64,000 nucleotides of DNA from CADEED01 sp963711635 (GTDB lineage Bacteria; Pseudomonadota; Gammaproteobacteria; Steroidobacterales; Steroidobacteraceae). Below, in pieces: positions 9,963 through 18,975 of this stretch. Each line of letters opens with the position of its first letter. Within the stretch, counting starts at the first letter, position 1. The notes under the pieces are model-generated. The model made no database searches. It was given only the letters and a program-made list of their open reading frames with translations, and was not told where the DNA came from. The position numbers and the translations under genes were made by a program. Where the stretch lies: contig CAVQEZ010000001.1 in assembly GCA_963711635.1 (NCBI GenBank), positions 1-64,000 on the forward strand, in the 5' to 3' direction.

Positions 9963-11015
9963 ATGATTGTTAGTCTCAAGAAGGCCTCTGCATTTCTCTG
10001 TCTCGCTGCACTGGGCATATCGGCAGCCAACGCGCAGACCTGCCTGACGTCGAGTCAGACAGGCACCAACAACGGCCACTACTTTTCATTCTGGAAAGAC
10101 AGTGGCGGATCGGTGAATTTCTGCATGTATCCCAATGGGCGATACACATCGAACTGGAGCGGCATCAATAACTGGGTGGGCGGCAAGGGCTGGCAGACCG
10201 GTTCTTCTTCGCGCGTCATCAGCTATTCCGGCACGTTCAATTCGCCGGGCAATGGCTACCTCACGCTCTATGGGTGGACCACGAATCCGCTGATCGAGTA
10301 CTACATCGTCGACAACTGGGGCACGTATCGCCCGCCGGGCGGCCAGGGATTCATGGGCACGGTCACCAGCGACGGCGGCACGTACGACATCTACCGCACG
10401 CAGCGCGTGAACCAGCCCTCGATCGAAGGCACCCGTACGTTCTATCAATTCTTTAGCGTGCGGCAGTCGAAGCGCACCGGCGGCACCATCACGATGGCCA
10501 ACCACGTCAACGCGTGGCGCACGCTGGGCATGAACCTGGGCACCCACAATTACCAGGTCATGGCGACCGAGGGTTACCAGAGCAGCGGAAGCTCGGACAT
10601 CACGGTGAGCGAGGGTGGAGGCAGCAGCTCTTCTTCCTCGGGTGGCGGCAGCAGTACCAGCAGCAGCGGCGGCGGTGGCAGCAAGAGCTTCACCGTTCGT
10701 GCCCGCGGCACGGCCGGCGGCGAGTCCATCCAGCTACGGGTCAACAACCAGACGGTTTCGACCTGGACGCTGACGACCAGCATGCAGAACTACACGGCCT
10801 CGACCAGCCTGAGTGGCGGCATCACGGTGGCGTTCACCAACGACGGCGGCAGCCGCGACGTGCAGGTCGACAACATCATCGTGAACGGACAGACCCGCCA
10901 GTCCGAGGCACAGAGCTACAACACCGGGCTCTATGCCAACGGCAGCTGCGGCGGCGGCGGCAACAGCGAATGGATGCATTGCAACGGCGCCATCGGTTAC
11001 GGCAACACGCCGTAA
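9963..11015 (+). CDS. Secreted GH11 endo-1,4-beta-xylanase with C-terminal xylan-binding module
   Basis: 350 residues: a Sec signal peptide (cleavage about ANA-QT), a GH11 jelly-roll domain (about 25-215), a Ser/Gly linker (about 216-240) and a C-terminal beta-sandwich of the CBM60/CBM36 kind (VRARGTAGGESIQLRVNN; VQVDNIIVNG). The two catalytic glutamates are visible: nucleophile E112 in PLIEYYIVDNWG and acid/base E203 in ATEGYQSSG. The GH11 thumb is present as EGTRTFYQFFSVRQSKR. The enzyme cuts internal beta-1,4 bonds in xylan outside the cell, and the Ca-dependent module would hold it on the polymer. It is a single-gene unit with its own promoter, operator and terminator. The ATG is preceded by an AAGGGGG ribosome-binding site. 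Confidence 0.95.
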   Translation: MIVSLKKASAFLCLAALGISAANAQTCLTSSQTGTNNGHYFSFWKDSGGSVNFCMYPNGRYTSNWSGINNWVGGKGWQTGSSSRVISYSGTFNSPGNGYLTLYGWTTNPLIEYYIVDNWGTYRPPGGQGFMGTVTSDGGTYDIYRTQRVNQPSIEGTRTFYQFFSVRQSKRTGGTITMANHVNAWRTLGMNLGTHNYQVMATEGYQSSGSSDITVSEGGGSSSSSSGGGSSTSSSGGGGSKSFTVRARGTAGGESIQLRVNNQTVSTWTLTTSMQNYTASTSLSGGITVAFTNDGGSRDVQVDNIIVNGQTRQSEAQSYNTGLYANGSCGGGGNSEWMHCNGAIGYGNTP

Positions 11016-11032
11016 GCAGCGCCTCGTCGATT

Positions 11033-11064
11033 AAAGGGTGGACCTCCGGGTCCACCCTTTTTTT
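11033..11064 (+). terminator. Rho-independent terminator after the xylanase gene
   Basis: A perfect 12-bp stem (11033-11044 with 11049-11060), a TCCG loop and a run of T residues through 11064. It lies 18 bases after the xylanase stop codon and isolates that gene from the downstream cytochrome fusion gene. Confidence 0.9.
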
Positions 11065-11185
11065 ATCTGCGACTTTTTTTAACTGCGTGAAGGGTAATTC
11101 ATCGGTAAGCAGGACGATGCCATGGTGATTAGGCCTTGCCCGTAGGGGCTGATACTCTCCCACGGTTTCGCGAGAGGCCCATCGA

Positions 11186-13408
11186 ATGTTCTGCCGACAA
11201 GTCTTTTTTCTGGCGGCCGCCAGCACGGCCATATTTCTCGGGCGCCCTGCTTCCGCCGCGGTCGACTTCGCACGCGACGTCCAGCCCTTGTTCGAGAAGC
11301 ATTGTTACGAATGCCATGGGCCGAAGAAGCAGCAGAACGGTTTTCGACTGGATCGGCGCAGCCGCGCCATGGCGGGCGTGCTCCGGCCGGTCATCATTGC
11401 AGGCAACAGCCCCTCGAGCCGTCTGTATCGCCGCATCCTCGACAGCACTTCCGGCCAGCAGATGCCGCCCGAAGACGTGCTCTCCGGCGAGGAAATCGCA
11501 ACCGTCCGTCAGTGGATAGACGAAGGCGCGCATTGGCCGGACGGTCTCGCCAATGAAGTGGACGCGCCGCCGCCTGATCCCGCCGCACTGGCGCTGATAC
11601 GGCAGCTGCGGATCTCACGCGGCGATGCCGCCGCACGCCAGGCGGCGCGCGACGCCATCGCGCGCAATCCCGCAGTCATCGATGCGCGCGGACCGGATGG
11701 CGCGACCCCGCTGATGTATGCGGCGCTGTATGCGGACGCCGGACTATTGCGCGACATGCTCGCGGCCGGCGGCAATCCGAACAAGACCGCCGACTCCGGT
11801 GCGAGCGCGCTCATGTGGGCCATCGAGGATCACGACAAGGTGGCGCTGCTGCTGGATGCCGGCGCCGACGTGAACGCCACGTCGGCCTTCGGGCGCACCG
11901 CATTGTCATTGGCAGCGATCGCACCGATCAACAGCGCCACCGCCGAGCTGCTGCTGGCGCGCGGCGCGAAACCGACGCCGATGGCGCTGGGCTGGGCCGC
12001 TGCCAGCAGCGAAAGCACCGTGAGGAAACTGCTCGCCGCCGGCGCCAAGGACAAGGGCGACGCCGCGGGCGGTGCGCTGCGTGCGGCATGCATCCCCTGC
12101 TTCGACGTGCTGCGGCCCTTGAACGTTTCGCTGCCGCGCGCGCTCCTCAACGTCTCTCCGCCGGCGGCGGCTGGCTACCCGCTGCAGGTGCGCAAGGCCC
12201 TCGAGAGCGGCGCCGACGTCAATGCGCGCGACCCGAAGGCGCGCACGCCTCTCATCATGCTGTCGATCTCGCAGAACGTGACGCCCGACCTCATGCAGGC
12301 GCTCATCGATCGCGGCGCCGACGTGCATGCGAGAAGCATCCAGGGACTCAATGCGCTCGACTACGCGCTGCGACTCGGTCGCCAGCCGGTCATCGACGTG
12401 CTCACGCGCGCCGGCGCCCAACCCACACCCGCGCCGCCCACTCCGACCCGATTCGTCGCCGACAATTCGGTGCGCGCGGCCGTGACACGCAGCCTGCCGC
12501 TGCTGCAGACCAGCAGCCAGAAGTTCTACCAAGGCGGCGGCTGCGTCGCCTGTCATCACAACCTGCAGGCCGCCATCACCGTCACGCAGGCGCGGCGCGC
12601 CGGCATTGCGGTGGACGAATCACTGGCCCGGGAAGAGTTGTCGACACTGGTGCGCGACATCGATGCCACGCGCGAGCAGGCGCTGGAAGGCATGGTGGCG
12701 CCCGGCGGCCTCGCGACCACCACGGGTTACATACTGCTGGCGCTCGACGAACAGAAGTATCGGCCCGACGAATCCACTGACGCGCTGGCACGCCTGCTGC
12801 GCCTCATGCAGCGCGCCGACGGCCGATGGCCGACGCCGTTCAGGCCGCCGATCGAAGCCAGCGAATTCACGGCGACCGCGGTGAGCGCGCGGGGCTTGCG
12901 CCAGTACGGCGGCGACAATTCCACGGCCACGTCGGCCGCCCTGCTGCGCGCCATGCACTGGCTCGAGACCGCGACGCCGCTGGATCACGAAGACCGGGTG
13001 TTCCGGTTGTTAGGCCTGGTCTGGGTGGATGGCTCGACTGTGGTGCGCAAGCAGGCCTTGCGTGAGTTGCTGGAAACCCAACGGCGCGATGGCGGTTGGG
13101 CGCAGACCGAATACCGATCCAGCGACGCCTATGCCACGGGCGAAGCCCTGTATGCACTGCGCGCGGCGGGCGTATCCACGGACTCGCGCGCCTACCGCCG
13201 CGGCGTACGTTACCTGTTGCAGACGCAACTCGACGACGGTTCCTGGTGGGTGCGAACACGCGCCCTGCCGACCCAGAACCATTTTGAAAGCGGATTTCCG
13301 CACGGCGCGGATCAGTTCATCTCCGCGGCGGCGACGCATTGGGCCACACAGGCGCTGTTGCTCACGCTGCCGGACGCGCCGGGTGACAAGAAGATGGCGG
13401 CCCGCTAG
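11186..13408 (+). CDS. Exported cytochrome c / ankyrin-repeat / prenyltransferase-cyclase-fold fusion protein
   Basis: 740 residues with a signal peptide ending ASA-AVDF. Domains in order: a planctomycete-type cytochrome c domain with haem motif CYECHG near residue 41 and a distal MPPEDVLSGEEI; five or so ankyrin repeats (about 160-410; GATPLMYAALYADAGLL, LLLDAGADVNATS, ALIDRGADVHARS); a second haem-type CVACHH motif near 453; and a C-terminal alpha/alpha repeat region with squalene-cyclase-like motifs (LMQRADGRWP, ETQRRDGGWAQ, TQLDDGSWW). The cytochrome part would act in periplasmic electron transfer or as a sensor. The catalytic Asp motif of true cyclases is not evident, so the last domain may be structural. 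It is monocistronic and ends 4 bp into the RidA gene on the other strand. Confidence 0.85.
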   Translation: MFCRQVFFLAAASTAIFLGRPASAAVDFARDVQPLFEKHCYECHGPKKQQNGFRLDRRSRAMAGVLRPVIIAGNSPSSRLYRRILDSTSGQQMPPEDVLSGEEIATVRQWIDEGAHWPDGLANEVDAPPPDPAALALIRQLRISRGDAAARQAARDAIARNPAVIDARGPDGATPLMYAALYADAGLLRDMLAAGGNPNKTADSGASALMWAIEDHDKVALLLDAGADVNATSAFGRTALSLAAIAPINSATAELLLARGAKPTPMALGWAAASSESTVRKLLAAGAKDKGDAAGGALRAACIPCFDVLRPLNVSLPRALLNVSPPAAAGYPLQVRKALESGADVNARDPKARTPLIMLSISQNVTPDLMQALIDRGADVHARSIQGLNALDYALRLGRQPVIDVLTRAGAQPTPAPPTPTRFVADNSVRAAVTRSLPLLQTSSQKFYQGGGCVACHHNLQAAITVTQARRAGIAVDESLAREELSTLVRDIDATREQALEGMVAPGGLATTTGYILLALDEQKYRPDESTDALARLLRLMQRADGRWPTPFRPPIEASEFTATAVSARGLRQYGGDNSTATSAALLRAMHWLETATPLDHEDRVFRLLGLVWVDGSTVVRKQALRELLETQRRDGGWAQTEYRSSDAYATGEALYALRAAGVSTDSRAYRRGVRYLLQTQLDDGSWWVRTRALPTQNHFESGFPHGADQFISAAATHWATQALLLTLPDAPGDKKMAAR

Positions 13409-13926
13409 AGCACCGCCACCATCCGGATCGACACGAGGATCTCGCCCAGGTCAGGGCCGAGTCGCGCCACGGAGCGCACGGGCGGATCGATGCGAAAAAA
13501 CTTCGCGTACTCCTCGTTCAAACCGGCGAAATCTTCCGGCCGCGCCAGCAACACCTGTACTTCGACGACATCCTGCAGTTTGGCGCCAGCCGCGCGCAGG
13601 ATGTTGTCGCAGTTGATCAGCGCCTGACGGGTCTGCTCCTGGATGCTTGGGCCGGCGACTTTCTTTGTCTTCGGATCGATACCGGGAACGCCGGTCACGT
13701 AGATGGTGTTCCCTGCCCTGACGGCCTGGCTGTACAGCGGCGACTGCGGTGCGTCGGGAACCCGGATGATTTCTCGCATGAGGTGTTTTTCCTGCGCGTG
13801 CGCAACGAGGGACGCGGCGCAGCAGATGGCGCCACCGATGACGATCAACGTGGTTTTCACGGCCCCAGCGTAGAGGTGGCGCGCCTTGCGAGTCCCGGGC
13901 GACTGCCGGGATTTCGCCGGGACCAT
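13405..13926 (-). CDS. RidA/YjgF family protein with an export signal
   Basis: The C-terminal ~125 residues are a typical RidA domain: SPLYSQAVRAGNTIYVTGVPG, QTRQALINCDNILRAAGA and the VEVQVLLARPEDFAGLNEEYAKFF region. RidA enzymes hydrolyse reactive enamines and imines. Unlike the cytosolic form, this one has a hydrophobic leader (TTLIVIGGAICCAASLVAHAQ) that looks like a signal peptide. A GTG at 13858-13860, giving VKTTLIVIGG, is a more natural start than the first ATG at 13926, which adds a basic extension. The conserved RidA arginine region ends as PPVRSVARLG instead of the usual PARxxV, so deaminase activity is uncertain. The gene overlaps the preceding fusion gene by 4 bp, tail to tail. 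Confidence 0.8.
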   Translation of the reverse strand: MVPAKSRQSPGTRKARHLYAGAVKTTLIVIGGAICCAASLVAHAQEKHLMREIIRVPDAPQSPLYSQAVRAGNTIYVTGVPGIDPKTKKVAGPSIQEQTRQALINCDNILRAAGAKLQDVVEVQVLLARPEDFAGLNEEYAKFFRIDPPVRSVARLGPDLGEILVSIRMVAVL

Positions 13927-13994
13927 GCGCCGCGGCGAGTGTTACCTGTCCGTCAGCAGCAGGTCTTTACCGTCTGCCCCTCGAGGACGCATTC

Positions 13995-14432
13995 ATGGGA
14001 AACACACACGCTGCCGAAAAGATCTTCTGGGAACTCGTCGACGACTACGACGAGTGGACTCGCCTGCGTCTCGCCGCTTTGCAGCGTGAGGCCTCGCCCT
14101 CGGCCGTCAAAGCGCTCGCCATCGCGCGGACGACCACTTACCTGCTCAATGCCACCGCGCACGCCTGCAAGGGCAATTGGGAAGGCGCCGCCGAAGCCTG
14201 CAGCGACATGGCGGCCGCGGCTGTAACCCTGCTCGCGCCGACAGAATTCTCCGCGGCAAAGGATCTCATCTGGGATATGGCGCTGGCCGCCCACATTGCT
14301 GCCGGCAATCACGGCGAGACATTTCCCGAAGTTCAGTGCGCATTGCTCGAGCATCTCGGCGCGAGCCTCGGCAACAAGGTTTTTGCGTTCGTGAACCCGG
14401 TCGTCGTGGGACACCCCGCCCCGGCGTTTTGA
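13995..14432 (+). CDS. Hypothetical protein, mostly helical
   Basis: 145 residues with no signal peptide or membrane span. The sequence is Ala-rich and predicted helical (EKIFWELVDDYDEWTRLRLA; GNWEGAAEACSDMAAAAVTLL), with an FPEVQCALLEHLG segment near the C-terminus. A ribosome-binding site is weak, but codon use matches the neighbours. It lies alone between two opposite-strand genes. I do not recognise a family. Confidence 0.6.
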   Translation: MGNTHAAEKIFWELVDDYDEWTRLRLAALQREASPSAVKALAIARTTTYLLNATAHACKGNWEGAAEACSDMAAAAVTLLAPTEFSAAKDLIWDMALAAHIAAGNHGETFPEVQCALLEHLGASLGNKVFAFVNPVVVGHPAPAF

Positions 14433-14438
14433 ATCCCG

Positions 14439-15329
14439 TCAGCGCAAGTGCGCTTTCATGAAGTCGAGCGCCGCCGCGATGATCTCGCGTGAGCGCGCAT
14501 CGTCGTTCTGATTGTCGAAGCCGTGCACGCCGTCCGGGTGGTTCCAGACCACCACGTTGGCGTTCTCGCGGATGGTGCGCGCGATGAAACGGTCGATGGA
14601 ATCGTTCATGGTCGGGATCTCGTCGCGCCCGGCGCGCGCGATGAACATGGGAATCGCCTTGGCACGCGGCTCGCCGAGATGTTCGATCATCGAATAGTCG
14701 CGCACGCGCTCCGCCGGCTCGTTGTCGCGGTGCGGGTTCGATTGCTGGATGTCGAGAAACGCGTAGAAGGCGATCAGGCAGCGCACGTAGGGGCGCTTTT
14801 CGTCGAGGCCCAGCGTCAACAGCGGCCCGCCGGCGGAGTACGCTGCCAGGCACATCCGATCGGGGTCCGCCTGCAGCCGTGTGGCATTGGCGCGTACGTA
14901 CTCGATGGCATCGCCGACATCCTGGCCGGCCTCCTCGAGCATGGGTTTGGGATATCCCAACCGATGTGTGAACGTGACTGCGATGAAACCCGAGGCGGCC
15001 GCCAGGCGGCCCCAGCTCCGATAGATACCCCAGTCCTTGGGGCGGGTTCCCGATGCCGTCCCGCCATGCACGTACATGACCACAGGTCGTCGCTCGCCCG
15101 CCTTCAGGCCCGGCGGTAGGTAGACGTCCATCAGCAGTCTGGGGTCCTTCGCGGAGGCATAACTCTGATCGGCGGTGACCCGCACCTCGTCCATCCGCGG
15201 CAATGTCACGACCACCGGTGTATTGACCCTTTCTTCGAAAGTCTTCTGCCGGGCAGCCTGCTCAGCGGCGTCGAGCACGCCGCACACGAAAAACGACGAA
15301 GTCACCAAGGCAATCATTCGGCGATTCAT
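14439..15329 (-). CDS. Exported alpha/beta hydrolase (esterase/dienelactone-hydrolase-like)
   Basis: 296 residues with a signal peptide (MNRRMIALVTSSFFVCGVLDA-AE). The alpha/beta-hydrolase core follows: the oxyanion strand RRPVVMYVHGG near residue 88, the nucleophile elbow AYSAGG with Ser165, an acidic residue in RAGRDEIPTMND near 235, and the His in HPDGVHGFDN near 270. The catalytic triad is therefore complete. The RPKDWGIYRSWGRLAAASGF segment is typical of carboxylesterases and acetyl-xylan-esterase-like proteins. The true substrate is unknown. It is monocistronic and divergent from the next gene. Confidence 0.8.
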   Translation of the reverse strand: MNRRMIALVTSSFFVCGVLDAAEQAARQKTFEERVNTPVVVTLPRMDEVRVTADQSYASAKDPRLLMDVYLPPGLKAGERRPVVMYVHGGTASGTRPKDWGIYRSWGRLAAASGFIAVTFTHRLGYPKPMLEEAGQDVGDAIEYVRANATRLQADPDRMCLAAYSAGGPLLTLGLDEKRPYVRCLIAFYAFLDIQQSNPHRDNEPAERVRDYSMIEHLGEPRAKAIPMFIARAGRDEIPTMNDSIDRFIARTIRENANVVVWNHPDGVHGFDNQNDDARSREIIAAALDFMKAHLR

Positions 15330-15437
15330 GAGTCCTCCAGGCCGCCCGGCCGCCCGTATCGACGGTAACTTACCTGCCGTTACTAGGCGGGATCTACCAC
15401 GGCGTCATCGTTGCGTGTCCCTACCGGAGGTACCCGC

Positions 15438-15944
15438 ATGAATCCCAAGCTCCTGGCCGCCATCGCGGTCGCGTTCACCAGTCCTGTATGGTCGGCCGAG
15501 CCCGCCGCCAAGGCGCAGCCCACCGCGTACAGTGCGCCCACCGCCTCGCAGGAACAGGCCATCTCGCAGTTCCGCACTGACCTCATGGCAGACCGTGCCG
15601 ACGTCATGGCCAAGGGACTGAAACTCAGCGCCGACCAGGCCGCCAAGTTCTGGCCGCTGTTCGAGGCCTTCCAGAAAGAGCAGGCCGCGGTCGTCGACGC
15701 CCAGGTCAAGGCGCTCAAGGATTACGCCGATCACTTCGCGAGCCTGAGCGACGAAGGCGCGCTGACGTACGTCAACTCGCTGCTGGAGCGTGACCAAAGC
15801 ATGCACGACCTGCGCGTCAAGTGGCTCAAGAAATTCCAGGGGGCGGTGCCGGCCAAGACTGCCGCAACCGCCATCCAGCTCGACCGGCGCCTGGGCGCCA
15901 TCACGCAGGTGCAGCTCTCCTCGCAGATACCTCTTATTCGGTAG
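15438..15944 (+). CDS. LTXXQ/Spy-like periplasmic protein
   Basis: 168 residues from the ATG at 15438, chosen because GGAGG lies just ahead of it and it opens a clean signal peptide (MNPKLLAAIAVAFTSPVWSA). The mature protein is helical: ISQFRTDLMADRADVMAKGL, LSADQAAKFWPLFEAFQKEQ, DYADHFASLSDEGALTYVN. LSADQAAKFWPLF is an LTxxQ-like motif. Related proteins (Spy, CpxP) act as periplasmic chaperones or stress sensors; that role is inferred from the fold only. It is followed after about 58 bp by pirin. Confidence 0.65.
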   Translation: MNPKLLAAIAVAFTSPVWSAEPAAKAQPTAYSAPTASQEQAISQFRTDLMADRADVMAKGLKLSADQAAKFWPLFEAFQKEQAAVVDAQVKALKDYADHFASLSDEGALTYVNSLLERDQSMHDLRVKWLKKFQGAVPAKTAATAIQLDRRLGAITQVQLSSQIPLIR

Positions 15945-16002
15945 GCGATCACGCGTGGTCGGGATGTATGCTCGGCCTCCGAGCTGCATTCCGGGCCACG
16001 CC

Positions 16003-16704
16003 ATGAAAGAAATCCGCCGCAGCAGTGAACGCGGGCACGCCGACCACGGCTGGCTGCAATCGCGCCACTCGTTCTCGTTCGCCGACTATCACGATCCGGA
16101 GCACGTGCACTTCGGTCCGCTGCGCGTGATCAACGAAGACCGCGTGGCTCCCGGCAAGGGCTTCGGCACGCATGGGCATCGCGACATGGAGATCGTGAGC
16201 TACGTGCTCGAAGGCGCGCTGGCGCACCAGGACTCCACGGGCACGAGCTCGGTGATCCGCCCGGGCGACGTGCAGCGCATGAGCGCGGGCAGTGGCGTGC
16301 GTCACAGCGAGTTCAATGCCTCGGCCAGCGAGCCGGTGCACTTCCTGCAGATCTGGATCATTCCGGATGCCACCGGCATTCCACCGAGCTACGAGGAAAA
16401 ACATTTCACGACGCAGGACCGGCGCGGCCGGCTCTGTCTGATCGCCGCGCCCGACCAGGCGGATGGTGCGGTGCTCATGCACCAGGACGCGCGCATTCAT
16501 GCCGGCCTGTTCGATGCGGGCGAGCACGCCAGCTTCACGGTGCGCGATGGGCGCAAGCTCTATGTCCACGTGGCGCGCGGCGCGCTGCACGTGGCCGGGC
16601 TGCATCTCGAAGCCGGCGACGGCCTCAAGATCACCGATCCCGGCGATCTCGAAATCCGCGAGGCCAAGGCGGCCGAAGTGCTGGTGTTCGACCTGCCGGC
16701 ATGA
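16003..16704 (+). CDS. Pirin family protein
   Basis: 233 residues. It has the N-terminal pirin cupin signature HSFSFADYHDPEHVHFGPLRV, the metal-binding motif GFGTHGHRDMEIVSYVLEG with His/Glu ligands near residues 55-65, and RMSAGSGVRHSEFN. The C-terminal half has the variable second cupin. Pirins bind iron, and some oxidise quercetin or act as redox-linked regulators. The ATG at 16003 was chosen because homology begins there. The stop codon overlaps the start of the metallo-hydrolase gene (ATGA), so the two are coupled. Confidence 0.9.
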   Translation: MKEIRRSSERGHADHGWLQSRHSFSFADYHDPEHVHFGPLRVINEDRVAPGKGFGTHGHRDMEIVSYVLEGALAHQDSTGTSSVIRPGDVQRMSAGSGVRHSEFNASASEPVHFLQIWIIPDATGIPPSYEEKHFTTQDRRGRLCLIAAPDQADGAVLMHQDARIHAGLFDAGEHASFTVRDGRKLYVHVARGALHVAGLHLEAGDGLKITDPGDLEIREAKAAEVLVFDLPA

Positions 16705-17786
16705 ATTCGAAGGAAACGCGCCGCGAGCGCATCGCGGCTTCGCCGCGCTGGGATGGCGAGCGCTTTCGCAACACGCACGCGGCGCCGCGCGGCACGGGGC
16801 CCATGCCCTCGCTCAAGGATTTTCTCTGTGGCGGCAACCGGCGGGTGCCGCAGGCACCGCTTCCTTCGATGAATCCGCTCGATGCATGGCAGCGCGCGCC
16901 GCAAAGCGGACTGCGCGCCACCTGGCTGGGGCACTCGACCGTGCTGCTCGAAATCGATGGGTGGCGCGTGCTCACCGACCCGGTGTGGGGTCCGCGCGCC
17001 TCGCCCTCACGCTTCGTCGGGCCGAAAAGATTCCAGCCCGTGCCGGTGGCGATGAGCGAGCTGCCGCGACTCGACGTGGTGCTGCTCTCGCACGATCACT
17101 ACGATCATCTCGACTTCACCACCATGCGCCTGCTGCGGCGCGTGAACGTGCCCATCGTCACCTCGCTGGGCGTGGGCATGCATCTCGAAGCCTTCGGCAT
17201 CGCGCCGCAGCGCATCGTCGAGCTCGACTGGTGGGAAACTCATCGCGTGCCCGGCACGGATCTCACGCTCACCGCCACGCCCTCGCAACATTTCTCCGGT
17301 CGCGGCCTCAAGGACGGCAACAAGACCCTGTGGTCGTCCTGGGTGCTGGCCACGCAGCAGCACCGCGTCTTTTTCAGTGGCGACACCGGGCTCACGCCCG
17401 AATACGCCGAGACCCATGCCCGCTTCGGCGCCTTCGACCTGGTGATGCTCGAAATCGGCGCGTTCCATCCGGCCTGGGGCGGCATTCACCTGGGACCGGA
17501 GAACGCGCTCGCGGCGCATGGCTTGTTAGGCGGCGGCCCGCTGCTGCCCATTCACTGGGGCACGTTCAATCTCGCGCTGCATCCCTGGGACGACCCGGTC
17601 GAAACCTTGTTGCGGCTGGCGCCGAAGAACGACGCGCGCCTGCTGTTGCCGAAGCTCGGTGAGGCCATCGAGCCCGCGCAGGACCTGCCCATCGAAACGT
17701 GGTGGCGCGGCGTGGATGCGACGCCACAAACTTCGCCACCTCCCGACGAAGTGCTGCCGAAGGAAATGTCCTGGCCTATCGACTGA
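16701..17786 (+). CDS. Metallo-beta-lactamase-fold hydrolase, NAPE-PLD/UlaG-like
   Basis: 361 residues. The fold's metal motif is intact: SHDHYDHLD at residues 130-138, preceded by TWLGHSTVLLEIDGWRVLTDP. Further ligands are in PSQHFSGRG, FFSGDTG and PIHWGTF. The sequence order matches bacterial homologues of N-acyl-phosphatidylethanolamine phospholipase D and L-ascorbate-6-phosphate lactonase. The actual substrate cannot be read from sequence. It is coupled by a 4-bp overlap to the pirin gene and convergent with the membrane protein gene that follows. Confidence 0.85.
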   Translation: MNSKETRRERIAASPRWDGERFRNTHAAPRGTGPMPSLKDFLCGGNRRVPQAPLPSMNPLDAWQRAPQSGLRATWLGHSTVLLEIDGWRVLTDPVWGPRASPSRFVGPKRFQPVPVAMSELPRLDVVLLSHDHYDHLDFTTMRLLRRVNVPIVTSLGVGMHLEAFGIAPQRIVELDWWETHRVPGTDLTLTATPSQHFSGRGLKDGNKTLWSSWVLATQQHRVFFSGDTGLTPEYAETHARFGAFDLVMLEIGAFHPAWGGIHLGPENALAAHGLLGGGPLLPIHWGTFNLALHPWDDPVETLLRLAPKNDARLLLPKLGEAIEPAQDLPIETWWRGVDATPQTSPPPDEVLPKEMSWPID

Positions 17787-17789
17787 CCT

Positions 17790-18961
17790 CTAGAAGATCG
17801 CCTTGATCAGATAGGTGGCGAAGTCTTCCAGCGAGAAGATAGTCAGCAACAGCGGCACGAACGGGGCAACCGTGATGATCACGAGCCGGGTCACGTCCCG
17901 CCAGCCAAAAGGCACCAGGCGCATCTCCTGGACCACGCCCATGCTGTTGCCAAGGTCGGCCAGTGACTGGATGTCACCACTGCCGAGCAGTTCCTCGTCC
18001 GACGATGCTCCGCCCCGAAACCACTTCTCTTCGAATCGCCTGGCATAACGACTTCCGAGGCGGCCGGCATCACCCAGCCCCGCGCGTTTCGCCGCCGCGA
18101 GGCGCGGCGCAAACACCATCAGCGGGATCAGCGTGACCAACACGAAGAATGAAACGAAGCCGACGACCTGTACCTTGAAGTCGGGCAGGGCCTGCCCGTC
18201 GAAGAAGATGCGGCTGGCAATCAGGCCGGCCAGCACCGCACCCTGCGCGATCAGCACCGGCGCGAACGCCACGGGAGTTGCGCCCAGAAAGCCGAGTCCG
18301 CGGCCTTGTCGGTGTGGATTGGAATCAGGTGCAGATTGAGCCTCGCGACTCGAAACAGAAACCTGAACCAGAGAAAGAAGCGGAAATACCAGCGCAACAG
18401 GATGAACTGAAAGATGGGCGTGCTGACCAGCATCAGCCACCAACCGGCCGGCGTCAGCCGCATGCCCGCGCCATCCTGAAGCGTGTGCCAACTGGCTCGC
18501 CGAGGGCGACCTGGTTGCGCCACACCCAGAGCCCGGCGGTGTACACGAGGACTATCAAGGCCACTTCGATGAGCACCGAGTTGCGCAATCGCAGGTGGCT
18601 TCGATGGCCTGCTCGAATTTCGGCAATTCCTCGGCGGTGACGATGTGCCGTTCCACGAACTGCCGAACCGCTGGCAGCAACCGGCGATGCACGATCAGCT
18701 CAGCGGCGATCAGGATTGGCAGGGCGACCAGGAAGCGAACGTGATTTTCGACGTCGTAGAGAAACGGAATCGCTACCGCGTCATCCAAGCACGGCCCGTT
18801 CCCAGCGACAACAGCAGCAACGGCAGCCACGCGATGGCCGCGATGACGATGACTCGTCGTCGCGACATCTCCAGCGCGTCACCGGTCAGATGCGCGCGGC
18901 GGAAAAGCTGGAACAGCGGGCCACCCAGTACCAGTGAGAAGTCCGGCGGCTCCTTGAGCAT
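17790..18961 (-). CDS. Conserved multi-pass membrane protein of unknown function, frameshifted
   Basis: Joined across three frame changes (near 18780, 18540 and 18300), the product is about 390 residues with five or six membrane segments: VIVIAAIAWLPLLLLSLG, HVRFLVALPILIAAELIV, LMLVSTPIFQFILLRWYF, APVLIAQGAVLAGLIASRIF, VVGFVSFFVLVTLIPLMVF and a C-terminal VAPFVPLLLTIF. It starts MLKEPPDFSLVLGGPLFQLF and ends at 17790. This is a conserved proteobacterial hypothetical family without a known role. The DUF3604 gene ends only 14 bp upstream, so the two probably share a transcript. Confidence 0.65.
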
Positions 18962-18975
18962 CGGTGTGCTTCCCG

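Noticed and set aside
10514..11128. Plus-strand frame overlapping the xylanase tail
   Set aside because: Repetitive Gln/Arg-rich product from the shifted Ser/Gly linker; the xylanase frame explains the region.
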